From G020354785 sp964461435 (lineage in GTDB: Bacteria; Bacteroidota; Bacteroidia; Bacteroidales; UBA10428): 16,946 nt of DNA. A program made the position numbers and the translations under genes. The notes under the pieces are model-generated. The model was not told the origin of the DNA, ran no database searches, and worked only from the letters and a program-made list of their open reading frames with translations. Position 1 is the stretch's first letter, and the number at the start of each line of letters is the position of its first letter. The stretch covers positions 1-16,946 of the forward strand of contig CAYWUI010000054.1 of assembly GCA_964461435.1 (NCBI GenBank), in the 5' to 3' direction. Of the stretch, positions 1 to 7,363 are shown one piece after another.

Positions 1-5
1 CTGTT

Positions 6-386
6 ATGGAAGAAAAATACGGGACACGGATGATCCGGGAAAACCGGCTTGAAAGGTTTGAAAATAAGAACCTTAAAAGGGATTATACAATAGAGTTTAC
101 ATGTCCGGAACTCACATGCCTTTGCCCCTTATCAGGGTTTCCTGATTTTGCTACGGTGTATATCGAATATCAGCCTGATAAATACTGTGTGGAACTTAAA
201 AGCCTTAAACTATATTTTAACAGCTACAGGGATAAGAGTATTTTTCACGAAGAGCTGGCAAATAAAATCCTTGACGACCTGGTAGAATTGCTGCAGCCCA
301 AATATATGCAGGTACTGGCCGATTTTAACCAGCGGGGCAACATACATACAAAAGTAACTGCCAGGCATGGTAGGAAAAATGAATAA
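6..386 (+). CDS. queF: NADPH-dependent preQ0 reductase QueF
   Basis: Reduces the nitrile of 7-cyano-7-deazaguanine (preQ0) to the aminomethyl group of preQ1 in the cytosol, the last step before insertion into tRNA. The protein is 126 residues, the short unimodular (type I) form. Visible motifs are the catalytic cysteine C40 in LCPLSG, the proton-donor aspartate D47 in PDFATVYIEY, and the conserved segment ELKSLKLYFNSYRDKSIFHEE. Cys and Asp are seven residues apart, as in the Bacillus subtilis enzyme. Only five bases precede this ATG, so a start further upstream outside the window cannot be excluded, and the B. subtilis protein is somewhat longer at its N terminus. The end overlaps the start region of queC, so the two are probably co-transcribed and translationally coupled. 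Confidence 0.95.
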   Translation: MEEKYGTRMIRENRLERFENKNLKRDYTIEFTCPELTCLCPLSGFPDFATVYIEYQPDKYCVELKSLKLYFNSYRDKSIFHEELANKILDDLVELLQPKYMQVLADFNQRGNIHTKVTARHGRKNE

Positions 387-1056
387 AGCATATGTCCTTT
401 TATCAGGCGGACAGGACTCTTATGTCTGCATCCTGTGGGCCAGGGAGAAATTTGCAGCGCTTGAAGCAATAAGCATTGCCTATAACCAGAGTCATAAAGT
501 TGAGATTGATTATGCTAAAAAGATAACCGCACATTTCGGTATCGAACATACAATATATGATATCAAGGACTTTTTCAGCTCTATCACTGCAAGTTCACTT
601 CTAAACAGCGGCGATCATAATATTAAACATGAAAATGCCCCCCATTTACCGGCCAGTTTTATTCCGAACCGCAATGGTATTCTTTTAACGATAGCGGCCA
701 GCCATGCATTCGGCAAGAACGAAAAGAATATCAACCTCGTGACAGGAGCCTGTGAGACAGATTATTCAGGTTATCCTGACTGCAGGCTTGACTATATGAA
801 AATTAAGGCTGAAGAACTCTCCCTGGCGCTCGACTGCCATGTTGAGATACATACGCCCCTGATGTCGTTAAGCAAGGCACAGACATTTGAACTGGCATAT
901 AAATCCGGTCATCTAAACGAATTAAAAGAACTGACTATGACCTGCTATAATGGCTTTGAAAAGATGAACGAGTGGGGCAGGGGATGCGGGGAATGCCCTG
1001 CATGTAAATTACGAAGGAAGGGTTATGAAGAATTTGTCCGGAATATTAATTCTTAA
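379..1056 (+). CDS. queC: 7-cyano-7-deazaguanine synthase QueC
   Basis: ATP-dependent conversion of 7-carboxy-7-deazaguanine plus ammonia to preQ0 in the cytosol. The N terminus has the PP-loop SGGQDS (residues 9-14), which binds ATP pyrophosphate. The C terminus has the zinc-binding cysteines of CGECPACK, preceded by another Cys in MTCYNG. The length, 225 residues, is normal for the family. I chose the ATG at 379 because GGTAGGA lies just before it and QueC proteins begin close to the PP-loop; an in-frame ATG at 367 would add four residues. Its first bases overlap the end of queF, and its last 11 bases overlap the end of the opposing aldolase gene. It completes the QueC-QueF step pair, with QueE and QueD encoded about 1.3 kb downstream. 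Confidence 0.95.
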   Translation: MNKAYVLLSGGQDSYVCILWAREKFAALEAISIAYNQSHKVEIDYAKKITAHFGIEHTIYDIKDFFSSITASSLLNSGDHNIKHENAPHLPASFIPNRNGILLTIAASHAFGKNEKNINLVTGACETDYSGYPDCRLDYMKIKAEELSLALDCHVEIHTPLMSLSKAQTFELAYKSGHLNELKELTMTCYNGFEKMNEWGRGCGECPACKLRRKGYEEFVRNINS

Positions 1057-2098
1057 CTATTGAATTCTTAATATCATTGACGATATCATTTATATCTTCT
1101 ATCTTTGTGTCCCATGAACACATTAATCTGACTCCTCCCGCTCCGATAAAAGTGTAGAAGTGCCATCCGCGGCTTTTTAAATATTCAATCGACCTGGCAG
1201 GAAAGCTTATAAACAAGGCGTTTGCCTCACAGGGAAACATCAATTTTAGCTCTTCAACATTATTAAGTTTATTTTTAAGTTCCAGGGCACATTCATTGGC
1301 ATGCCTTGCATTTTTAAGCCATGCTTTTGTTTTTAGCAGTCCTACCCATTGTGCAGCAATAAACCTCATCTTTGCAGAAAGCTGGCCACTTTGTTTACAC
1401 CTGTATTCAAACTCATGTGAAAGCTCTTTATTAAAGAAAATAACTGTTTCTCCAAACATTGTTCCGTTTTTTACGCCCCCGAAACACAGGATGTCTGTCC
1501 CGTGCTTCCATGTTAAATCTTTAGGTTTAATGTCAAGTGAAGCAATAGCATTTGCAAGTCTTGCTCCATCCATATGAAATTTTAAATTATATTTTTTTAT
1601 AATTTTATGCAGATCCGCCAGTTCCAGCGGTTTGTAAACTGTGCCAACTTCAGTGGACTGGGTTATGCTTACAACCCGGGGCTTCGGATAATGTATGTCC
1701 GATCGCCGGGTAATTATATCTATTATACTGTTACACGATAATTTGCCGTCATCACCTGTCCCGAGCAATATTTTTGCGCCGTTTGAAAAAAATTCGGGAG
1801 CACCGCACTCATCGGTTTCTATATGTGAAAATTCGTTGCAAATTATACTATGATAAGATTCACATGATGATGCCAGTGCAAGTGCATTTGCAGATGTACC
1901 GTTATAAACAAAAAAAACATCACAGTCCGTTTCAAACAGATCCCTGAACAGGTCGCAGGCTTCTTCTGTCCACCGGTCTTCGCCATAGGGGTAATCGTAA
2001 CCTTCATTAGCTTTATTGATATATTCCATTGCTTCCGGACAGATACCCGAGTAGTTATCACTTGCAAAGCAGGTTTTCCTGGAGTATTTGCTGGTCAT
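1046..2098 (-). CDS. ltaE: Low-specificity threonine aldolase (PLP)
   Basis: A PLP-dependent beta-eliminating lyase-type enzyme that cleaves L-threonine or L-allo-threonine to glycine and acetaldehyde. Of 350 residues, I see the N-terminal SDNYSG motif, H92 in EFSHIETDECGA (expected to stack on the cofactor ring), D177 and R180 in HMDGARLANA, and the PLP lysine K210 in CFGGVKNGTMFGE. The C-terminal small domain ends with GAGGVRLMCSWDT. The length and motif order fit the family. Stereospecificity (L-, low-specificity or allo-) cannot be told from sequence, and related PLP lyases are possible. The gene lies opposite to and between the two queuosine gene pairs and overlaps the end of queC by 11 bases. 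It has no obvious link to queuosine synthesis. Confidence 0.88.
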   Translation of the reverse strand: MTSKYSRKTCFASDNYSGICPEAMEYINKANEGYDYPYGEDRWTEEACDLFRDLFETDCDVFFVYNGTSANALALASSCESYHSIICNEFSHIETDECGAPEFFSNGAKILLGTGDDGKLSCNSIIDIITRRSDIHYPKPRVVSITQSTEVGTVYKPLELADLHKIIKKYNLKFHMDGARLANAIASLDIKPKDLTWKHGTDILCFGGVKNGTMFGETVIFFNKELSHEFEYRCKQSGQLSAKMRFIAAQWVGLLKTKAWLKNARHANECALELKNKLNNVEELKLMFPCEANALFISFPARSIEYLKSRGWHFYTFIGAGGVRLMCSWDTKIEDINDIVNDIKNSIVKN

Positions 2099-2186
2099 AA
2101 TTGATGCTTGATTATAAATTCGTTCCTAACATTCGTGAAATTTACAATAATATTTTGTATTTGTTAAAATTCTGTTACCAACATAA

Positions 2187-2309
2187 ATGTTTGCCGGTAA
2201 GAGCGTGATGTTTCATCATCTGCCTGCCGGTATCAAGGAGTCCGGATTTAAGGATATCAGGCTGGTAAGAAAAGGAGCAGCAATAAAACATTATCTAATC
2301 AAAAAATAA
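2187..2309 (+). pseudogene. Short open frame, possible methyltransferase C-terminal remnant
   Basis: A 40-codon open frame with in-frame ATGs at 2187 and 2208, ending at the TAA at 2307. Its last 26 residues (pattern ESGFKDIRLVRKG then IKHYLIKK) resemble the final strand-helix-strand of class I SAM-dependent methyltransferases. The same frame just upstream has many stop codons, so the body of such a protein is missing. It may be the residue of a deleted gene or a small independent protein. This is pattern recognition only, without a search, so the assignment is weak. It fills most of the gap between ltaE and queE. Confidence 0.3.
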
Positions 2310-2326
2310 ATGACACAAGTTATTTG

Positions 2327-2334
2327 TATTTTTG
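2327..2334 (+). promoter_or_regulatory. Candidate Bacteroidetes -7 promoter box before queE
   Basis: TATTTTTG matches TAnnTTTG exactly and ends 27 bases before the chosen queE ATG. No TTTG is seen at the expected -33 spacing, so this rests on the -7 box alone. Confidence 0.35.
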
Positions 2335-2361
2335 CCTGGTATAAATTATGCAGGTGTAATT

Positions 2362-3057
2362 ATGAAATTCTATGTTACAGAATACTTCGAATCGATACAG
2401 GGAGAGGGGAATTACGCAGGTACAAATTCGCTTTTCATAAGGTTTCATTTCTGCAACCTCACTTGCTGCTGGTGCGACACGAAATATACATGGCTTAAGA
2501 AGTCAGGGAAATATAAGGAATTTACAAGGGATGAATTAACCGGACTAATAAAGAACAATATAGCCAGGCATATTGTTTTTACAGGAGGTGAGCCGGCATT
2601 ATACAAACTGGATGAGCTTGTATGTGATTCAAAGAAATATCATGTTGAGAGCAGCGGGGTTCTAATACCTACTGAATCCTTAAATATTACTCTCAGCGAT
2701 GGTACTAACTTTGAAAGGGATGCAATGAACGAGGATATAATAAAGCATTTTAACTGGGTTATTTCACCTAAGCTTTCAAACTCAGGACAGAAAATTGATA
2801 AAAGTTATATAAGATACTGGAATGAAAAAGAATATTGTATATTTAAGTTTGTAATAAGGAATGATAAGGACCTGGCTGAGGTTGATGAGGTTACAGGTGA
2901 GTTTAATATTTCCAAACAAAAGGTATATATTTGCCTTGAAGGTACGACTATTGAATCTCAGCTTAGGCCCGCACTGGCAGATAAGATTATAGAATACGGA
3001 TTTAATTATTCACCTAGACTGCAGGTATTATTATGGGGGGCAAAAAGGGGAAAATAA
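2362..3057 (+). CDS. queE: 7-carboxy-7-deazaguanine synthase QueE (radical SAM)
   Basis: A radical SAM enzyme that rearranges 6-carboxy-5,6,7,8-tetrahydropterin to 7-carboxy-7-deazaguanine in the cytosol. It is 231 residues from the ATG at 2362. The N terminus MKFYVTEYFESIQGEG is the usual QueE opening. The cluster-binding cysteines C31, C35 and C38 form CX3CX2C in FCNLTCCWCDT; an extra Cys (C36) sits inside the motif. The FTGGEPALY motif contacts SAM. An in-frame TTG at 2332 would add ten residues, but the conserved opening favours 2362. The gene end overlaps queD by 25 bases, so the two are likely translated in a coupled way. QueE uses the QueD product directly. Confidence 0.93.
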   Translation: MKFYVTEYFESIQGEGNYAGTNSLFIRFHFCNLTCCWCDTKYTWLKKSGKYKEFTRDELTGLIKNNIARHIVFTGGEPALYKLDELVCDSKKYHVESSGVLIPTESLNITLSDGTNFERDAMNEDIIKHFNWVISPKLSNSGQKIDKSYIRYWNEKEYCIFKFVIRNDKDLAEVDEVTGEFNISKQKVYICLEGTTIESQLRPALADKIIEYGFNYSPRLQVLLWGAKRGK

Positions 3058-3476
3058 GATATGTGCTGAGCAAGGAATTTAAATTCGATGCTGCTCACAG
3101 GATAATAAACAATTACTCGGGGAAGTGCTCTGATTTCCACGGGCACTCGTGGGCAGTAATTGTATATGTTGAAGGATACAAGCTCGATGAGAGAAATATG
3201 CTGATAGATTTTAACGAGCTGGAGGTTCTTAAAAAATGGATTAACGATAATCTTGACCATGCTTCCATATTATGGGAAGGAGACCCGATGGTTCAATATT
3301 TTAAGGAATATTCACAAAAGGTATTTGTTACCCGCCTGAATCCGACATCGGAGCACCTGGCCCAGATAATTCTTGAAAAAGCAATGTCTTTTTTTGATAA
3401 TCCGAAAATAAGGGTCGAATCCGTTGAAGTGAAGGAGAGCTGTACCTCCTCGGCAAGGATTTATCCTGAAGACTGA
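3033..3476 (+). CDS. queD: 6-carboxytetrahydropterin synthase QueD
   Basis: Converts 7,8-dihydroneopterin triphosphate to 6-carboxy-5,6,7,8-tetrahydropterin, the first dedicated queuosine step after GTP cyclohydrolase I. In 147 residues I see zinc ligands H22 (DAAHRI), H36 and H38 (FHGHSW), the catalytic cysteine C32 in GKCSDFHGH, the D75-H76 pair in NLDHASIL, and E107 and E135 in TSEHLA and VEVKES. This is the PTPS/QueD fold, and the CX3HGH pattern fits QueD rather than mammalian-type PTPS. The ATG at 3033 lies inside the end of queE; an in-frame GTG at 3063 with a G-rich stretch before it could also serve as the start. No GTP cyclohydrolase gene is visible nearby. Confidence 0.94.
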   Translation: MGGKKGKIRYVLSKEFKFDAAHRIINNYSGKCSDFHGHSWAVIVYVEGYKLDERNMLIDFNELEVLKKWINDNLDHASILWEGDPMVQYFKEYSQKVFVTRLNPTSEHLAQIILEKAMSFFDNPKIRVESVEVKESCTSSARIYPED

Positions 3477-3521
3477 TTTATACAAATCTCGGCATTTATG
3501 CGGAATATCCCTATTTTATAA

Positions 3522-4289
3522 CTATTCAGAGTGATATCCCAAAAGTGTCTTGTTACTAAGGATAAATCTTCTTGTATAATCTTTGGCGTCCCTGCAGGAT
3601 TTTTCAAGAGAATTTCCCAGTGCCAGTCCGGCTGCAATGGCAGAAGATAATACACAGCCTGTCCCATGTTTGTTATATCCTGAAATATTTTCCCCTTTGA
3701 TAATAATCTGTTTGCCATCGGTAAATAATATATCGTCCTTAATATTATTAAGCGAATGGCCACCCTTAAGCAGTATTGAACATTTATTATTTATGTTATT
3801 GGTCATGCATAGCAATGCCTGGTTTAAATGTTCGGCATTATTGGTTAAAACATGTGCTTCATGGATATTGGGGGTAATCAGGTATGTTTTTTTTGTGATC
3901 CCGGTAATCAAATCATCATCCAGGGTGTCGTGAAATACGAATCCTGATGAGGATTCGAGAACAGGATCCCATATTATCATGCTGTCTTTATTAATTTTCA
4001 ACAAATAGTCGATGATGTGTACAAGGGTGTTATTAACCTCTATCAGGCCGATCTTTATGATGTCAAATCTATATTTTTTTGATAATATCCCAATCTGGTT
4101 TATGATCTTTTCGGTATCCAGCCATTCCAAGTGATTAAATTCATCATCGCTTTGAGTGGTAAGAGCTGAACATACTCCAAAACCATAGACCTTATGCATT
4201 TCCAGGGTTTTGATATCAGCCGGTAACCCTGCACCGCTGCTGGGATCAAGCCCTGCTATTACGAGGACGTACGGACGAACTGCTGACAT
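3522..4289 (-). CDS. thiD: HMP/HMP-phosphate kinase ThiD
   Basis: Phosphorylates hydroxymethylpyrimidine and its phosphate to HMP-PP for coupling with thiazole phosphate in thiamine synthesis. It is a 255-residue ribokinase-fold protein. The N-terminal IAGLDPSSGAGLPADIKT (residues 11-28) is the substrate-binding signature, with SS where SG is usual. The C-terminal HGTGCVLSSAIAAGLALG places the anion-hole motif GTG at 209-211 and the cysteine C212. AAAGGA lies just before the ATG and supports this start. The start overlaps the end of the ThiE/TenI-like gene by 31 bases, so it is the third gene of the thiC operon and should share its TPP control. Confidence 0.92.
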   Translation of the reverse strand: MSAVRPYVLVIAGLDPSSGAGLPADIKTLEMHKVYGFGVCSALTTQSDDEFNHLEWLDTEKIINQIGILSKKYRFDIIKIGLIEVNNTLVHIIDYLLKINKDSMIIWDPVLESSSGFVFHDTLDDDLITGITKKTYLITPNIHEAHVLTNNAEHLNQALLCMTNNINNKCSILLKGGHSLNNIKDDILFTDGKQIIIKGENISGYNKHGTGCVLSSAIAAGLALGNSLEKSCRDAKDYTRRFILSNKTLLGYHSE

Positions 4290-4888
4290 TTCCTTTTTAA
4301 TTCAATAAAATAATTTATTGTTCTATCAATATTTTTTTTATTAAAATAATTATTCCATAATGCTCCCATAACTACCACTCCATCAAAGCCCATTGACAGG
4401 GCATTTTCAATATTTTCATCTGTCACTCCGCCAAGAGCTAATACTTTAGTAGCAAGTGTATTTTTTTTAAAAAAGCCGGTTAATTCTTCGGAAGTGAACA
4501 TCCTTTTATAACCGTGTTTAGAGATACTGTCAAATATAGGGCTAAGAAATACATAATCGAGATTCTTTAAGTTCAATAATTCGCTTAGGCTGTGTGTTGA
4601 CATGCTCTTTTGAATATTTATTTCTTCAAATTCATAAAGCAGATGTCTGTTTTCTTTGGTAAAGTGAATACCTTTAAGGTTATAATCTGCATATAGTTCA
4701 ATATATTTATGGATGGTTAGGTTCCTGTGATACTTTTCAGGAATTAGTTCAATATATTTTATGATATCTTTAACTGAGTATCCGGGCTTACGTATATGCA
4801 GGTATTCCAGTCCCGATTCAAAGAGTCCGTTTAACAATTCATGCTCATCACTAAAATTCTGCGGATTTGAAATTATCATGAGTTCCAT
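4259..4888 (-). CDS. ThiE/TenI-family TIM-barrel protein, probably TenI-like
   Basis: A 209-residue thiamine phosphate synthase/TenI-fold protein. Family landmarks are YLHIRKPG (residues 29-36), GIHFTKENR (73-81), STHSLSEL (97-104), DYVFLSPIFDSISKHGY (111-127) and ALGGVTDENI (151-160). Several residues expected in a true ThiE differ. The LR-E-K segment reads IRKP, the N-D metal and pyrophosphate pair after strand 3 is H60-K61, and PIFPT-TK is PIFDSISK. This suggests it does not couple HMP-PP with thiazole phosphate, and may instead act like TenI (thiazole tautomerase) or have another role. The gene starts five bases after thiC and overlaps thiD. A canonical ThiE would then be expected elsewhere in the genome. 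An alternative ATG at 4879 removes three residues. Confidence 0.8.
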   Translation of the reverse strand: MELMIISNPQNFSDEHELLNGLFESGLEYLHIRKPGYSVKDIIKYIELIPEKYHRNLTIHKYIELYADYNLKGIHFTKENRHLLYEFEEINIQKSMSTHSLSELLNLKNLDYVFLSPIFDSISKHGYKRMFTSEELTGFFKKNTLATKVLALGGVTDENIENALSMGFDGVVVMGALWNNYFNKKNIDRTINYFIELKRKCQQFVRTSS

Positions 4889-4893
4889 ATCAG

Positions 4894-6681
4894 CTAAGAT
4901 TTGATATAAATTTCTCCTCCTGCCTGTTTAAATTCCTTTGATTTCTTTTCAAGTTTTTCAGAGTACTCTTTGACATCATGGGTTGTTTTCATGGCGCAAT
5001 AGTGTTCTCCGCACATTGAGCAGAAGTGTGACAGCTTGCTTCCTTCATCGGGGAGTGTTTCATCATGAAACGCAAGTGCACATTCAGGGTCAAGAGCAAG
5101 ATGAAACTGGTCTTTCCACCTGAATTCGAACCTTGCCTTGCTCATTGCATTATCCCTTATCTGTGCTCCGGGATGCCCCTTTGCAAGGTCAGCGGCATGG
5201 GCTGCAAGCTTATAGGTGATAACTCCTGTTTTTACATCTTCTTTATTTGGCAATCCCAGATGTTCTTTCGGAGTAACATAACATAACATTGCTGCCCCGT
5301 GCCAGGCTATCATGGCCCCGCCAATTGCAGAAGTAATATGATCATAACCGGGTGCAATATCTGTGGTCAAAGGTCCCAGGGTATAGAATGGTGCTTCCAT
5401 GCAGGCTGACAACTGCAAGTCCACATTCTCTTTTATTTTATCCATGGGTACATGTCCGGGTCCCTCGATCATGACCTGTACATTTTTTGCCCATGCAGTT
5501 TTTGTCAGTTCGCCGAGTATATTAAGCTCTGCAAACTGGGCTTTATCATTCGCATCGGCAATAGAGCCGGGCCTCAGTCCGTCTCCCAGTGAAACGCCGA
5601 CATCATATGCTGCCAGCACATCACATATTTCATCAAAATGTGTATACAGGAAATTCTCTTTATGATGTATAAGGCACCATTTAGCCATAATAGAGCCACC
5701 TCTTGATACTATACCTGTAGTTCTTTTAACAGTAAGCGGAATATGCCTCCACAGCAGTCCGGCATGAATAGTAAAGAAATCAACTCCCTGTTCTGCCTGT
5801 TCGATAAGGGTGTCTTTAAATACTTGCCAGGACAAATCTTCGACCTTCCCATTTACTCTTTCAAGAGCCTGGTAAAGAGGCACGGTACCTACAGGAACGG
5901 CTGAATTTCTTAGTATCCACTCACGTATTTCATGTATATTGTCCCCTGTTGAAAGGTCCATTATTGTATCGGAGCCCCACCTGAATGCCCAGACAGCTTT
6001 TTCAACCTCTTCGGGAATGCTTGATGTGGTAGGGGAATTACCGATGTTTGCATTTATTTTAACCAGAAACTTACGCCCTATAATCATTGGTTCGCTCTCG
6101 GGGTGGTTTATATTTGCAGGAATTATTGCCCGTCCGGCAGCAACCTCCTGCATTACAAATTCCGGAGTTATATACCCGTCCGTTAGCTGGTTTTCCCTTA
6201 TAGCTGCATATTCCATTTCAGGCGTAATAATTCCCTGCCTGGCATAATACAACTGTGTTACCTGCTTACCAGGCGCTGCTCTTAGAGGTCTTCTTTGTGC
6301 ATATTTAAATCGCAGATCATCGAGATTCTTATTTTCCAGTCTTTCTCTGCTGTATCGCGAAGTCACTGATTTTTGTTCTTCGATATCTCCCCTGTTAATG
6401 ATCCATTTTTTTCTTAGTGCCGGAAGTCCCCTGTTAACATCAATCTCTATGCCCGGATCTGTAAACGGGCCGGAAGTATCATAAACCAGCACAGGTGTAT
6501 TCTTTTCAACTTTGCCATTCCTGCTGATTGTTTGAGACAGGTCAATTTGTCTCATAGCAACTTTTATATCATGAATCCTGCCCCCTATATGCACTTTTTT
6601 CGATCCGGGAATAGGGCCCTTTGTAATAAGGGAATTTATTATCAGATGATTCTTCATTTTTCCTAATTTATGGTTTTTCAT
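4894..6681 (-). CDS. thiC: HMP-phosphate synthase ThiC (Fe-S radical SAM)
   Basis: Converts aminoimidazole ribotide to hydroxymethylpyrimidine phosphate with SAM and a [4Fe-4S] cluster. The 595-residue length matches bacterial ThiC proteins with an N-terminal extension domain (about residues 1-150). The catalytic barrel carries the signatures DLSTGDNIHEIREWILRNS, VGTVPLYQALE, GVDFFTIHAG, RGGSIMAKW and EGPGHVP. The C-terminal cluster cysteines are C554, C557 and C562 in FCSMCGEHYCAMK. A second ATG at 6657, preceded by TAGGAAAA, gives a 587-residue form; the first residues MKNHKLGK are followed by a repeat of MKNH, so either start is possible. It is the first gene of the thiC - thiE/tenI-like - thiD operon and lies behind a TPP riboswitch. 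Confidence 0.96.
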   Translation of the reverse strand: MKNHKLGKMKNHLIINSLITKGPIPGSKKVHIGGRIHDIKVAMRQIDLSQTISRNGKVEKNTPVLVYDTSGPFTDPGIEIDVNRGLPALRKKWIINRGDIEEQKSVTSRYSRERLENKNLDDLRFKYAQRRPLRAAPGKQVTQLYYARQGIITPEMEYAAIRENQLTDGYITPEFVMQEVAAGRAIIPANINHPESEPMIIGRKFLVKINANIGNSPTTSSIPEEVEKAVWAFRWGSDTIMDLSTGDNIHEIREWILRNSAVPVGTVPLYQALERVNGKVEDLSWQVFKDTLIEQAEQGVDFFTIHAGLLWRHIPLTVKRTTGIVSRGGSIMAKWCLIHHKENFLYTHFDEICDVLAAYDVGVSLGDGLRPGSIADANDKAQFAELNILGELTKTAWAKNVQVMIEGPGHVPMDKIKENVDLQLSACMEAPFYTLGPLTTDIAPGYDHITSAIGGAMIAWHGAAMLCYVTPKEHLGLPNKEDVKTGVITYKLAAHAADLAKGHPGAQIRDNAMSKARFEFRWKDQFHLALDPECALAFHDETLPDEGSKLSHFCSMCGEHYCAMKTTHDVKEYSEKLEKKSKEFKQAGGEIYIKS

Positions 6682-6742
6682 GTATGCTGATTATTTATAT
6701 AAACCATCATGGTCCTGAATTTTGAGAGGGATGTCTTTAAAA

Positions 6743-6822
6743 CTTCCTTCGCCGGCATTATCCGGATCAGGTACAAAGGGTATGATCTCAGCCCGTTATA
6801 TTAAGGCACCCCTGAGCATTAG
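6743..6822 (-). ncRNA. TPP (THI-box) riboswitch aptamer
   Basis: Read on the minus strand, this segment contains the conserved parts in the right order: CAGGGGTGCC, GGGCTGAGATCATACCC, ACCTGATCCGGATAATGCCGG and CGAAGGAAG. These correspond to P2/J3-2, the pyrimidine-sensing CTGAGA, P4/P5 and the closing GAAGGAA. P5 is CCGG/CCGG around ATAATG. I could not see a strong P1 stem, which is often short or poorly conserved. It sits 62 bases before the first thiC ATG, and a -7 box lies six bases upstream of its 5' end. When TPP binds, expression of the thiC operon is expected to fall. Confidence 0.95.
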
Positions 6823-6827
6823 TAATA

Positions 6828-6835
6828 CAAATTTA
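6828..6835 (-). promoter_or_regulatory. -7 promoter box of the thiC operon
   Basis: On the minus strand TAAATTTG matches TAnnTTTG exactly. A transcript starting six to eight bases downstream would begin almost exactly at the riboswitch 5' end, a strong positional match. No -33 TTTG was seen at the usual spacing. Confidence 0.6.
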
Positions 6836-6875
6836 CAACAGATTTTTCTTTTTCCGGTATATTATGAAATATTTA

Positions 6876-7232
6876 TCATTCCACTTTAAGCACTTCCTTA
6901 AATGCCTTTTTGAAGGTGTCCTTGGGTAAGGCGCCCATTGCCATCTGGGGCTGTCCTTCTTTGGGCACAAATAAGAGGGAGGGAATGCTTTGTATTCCAA
7001 ACATGCCGGCAAGTTCTCCTTCCTGTTCGGTATCTACTTTATAGATATCAATTTTATCATTATATTCACCAGCGAGCTCTTCAAGGATGGGAGCTACCAT
7101 CTTACATGGCCCGCACCAGTCAGCATAGAAATCTATAAGGCAAGGCTTATTTCCTTCAAACTTCCACTCTTTGTTTTCATCATAATTAAAAACTTTCTGC
7201 TTAAATGTTTCATTTGTTAAGTGTTCAATCAT
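6876..7232 (-). CDS. trxA: Thioredoxin
   Basis: A 118-residue cytosolic thiol-disulfide oxidoreductase, with no signal peptide or membrane segment. The active site is WCGPCKM with C40 and C43, and the cis-proline loop is GIQSIPSLLFV. Compared with E. coli TrxA it has a longer N-terminal segment (about residues 11-30, FNYDENKEWKFEGNKP), seen in Bacteroidetes thioredoxins. FYADWCGPCKMVAPILEELA is a classic thioredoxin stretch. It ends about 40 bases before the thiC operon promoter on the same strand. Because a separate -7 box and riboswitch follow, the thiamine operon need not depend on readthrough from trxA. Confidence 0.95.
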   Translation of the reverse strand: MIEHLTNETFKQKVFNYDENKEWKFEGNKPCLIDFYADWCGPCKMVAPILEELAGEYNDKIDIYKVDTEQEGELAGMFGIQSIPSLLFVPKEGQPQMAMGALPKDTFKKAFKEVLKVE

Positions 7233-7337
7233 TTTCTGTTATGTTTAGTTAAATATTAAGTAAATGAGTATTTTTAATTCAAACAGCATGCCATGTTGAT
7301 ATATAAAAGTAATTTATAATAAAAATACAAATAATTG

Positions 7338-7345
7338 TAATTTTG
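7338..7345 (+). promoter_or_regulatory. Candidate -7 promoter box before the CCA-type nucleotidyltransferase
   Basis: TAATTTTG matches TAnnTTTG exactly and lies 18 bases before the chosen ATG at 7364, giving a short leader. The -33 element is unclear; a TTTA at 7313-7316 is slightly too far away. Confidence 0.4.
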
Positions 7346-7363
7346 TCAGATAAATCACACAAA

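Noticed and set aside
2099..2361. Possible preQ1 riboswitch before queE.
   Set aside because: No preQ1-I or preQ1-II consensus (compact hairpin with an A-rich tail pairing into the loop) could be seen.
6..3476. Deazaguanine DNA modification (Dpd-type) system.
   Set aside because: Only the standard preQ1 pathway enzymes including QueF are present; no DpdA-like, helicase or nuclease genes lie nearby.
3477..3521. Terminator between the convergent queD and thiD genes.
   Set aside because: The short gap has no convincing stem-loop or T-run.
5399..6247. Long plus-strand open frames inside thiC.
   Set aside because: Antisense shadows of the highly conserved thiC coding sequence.
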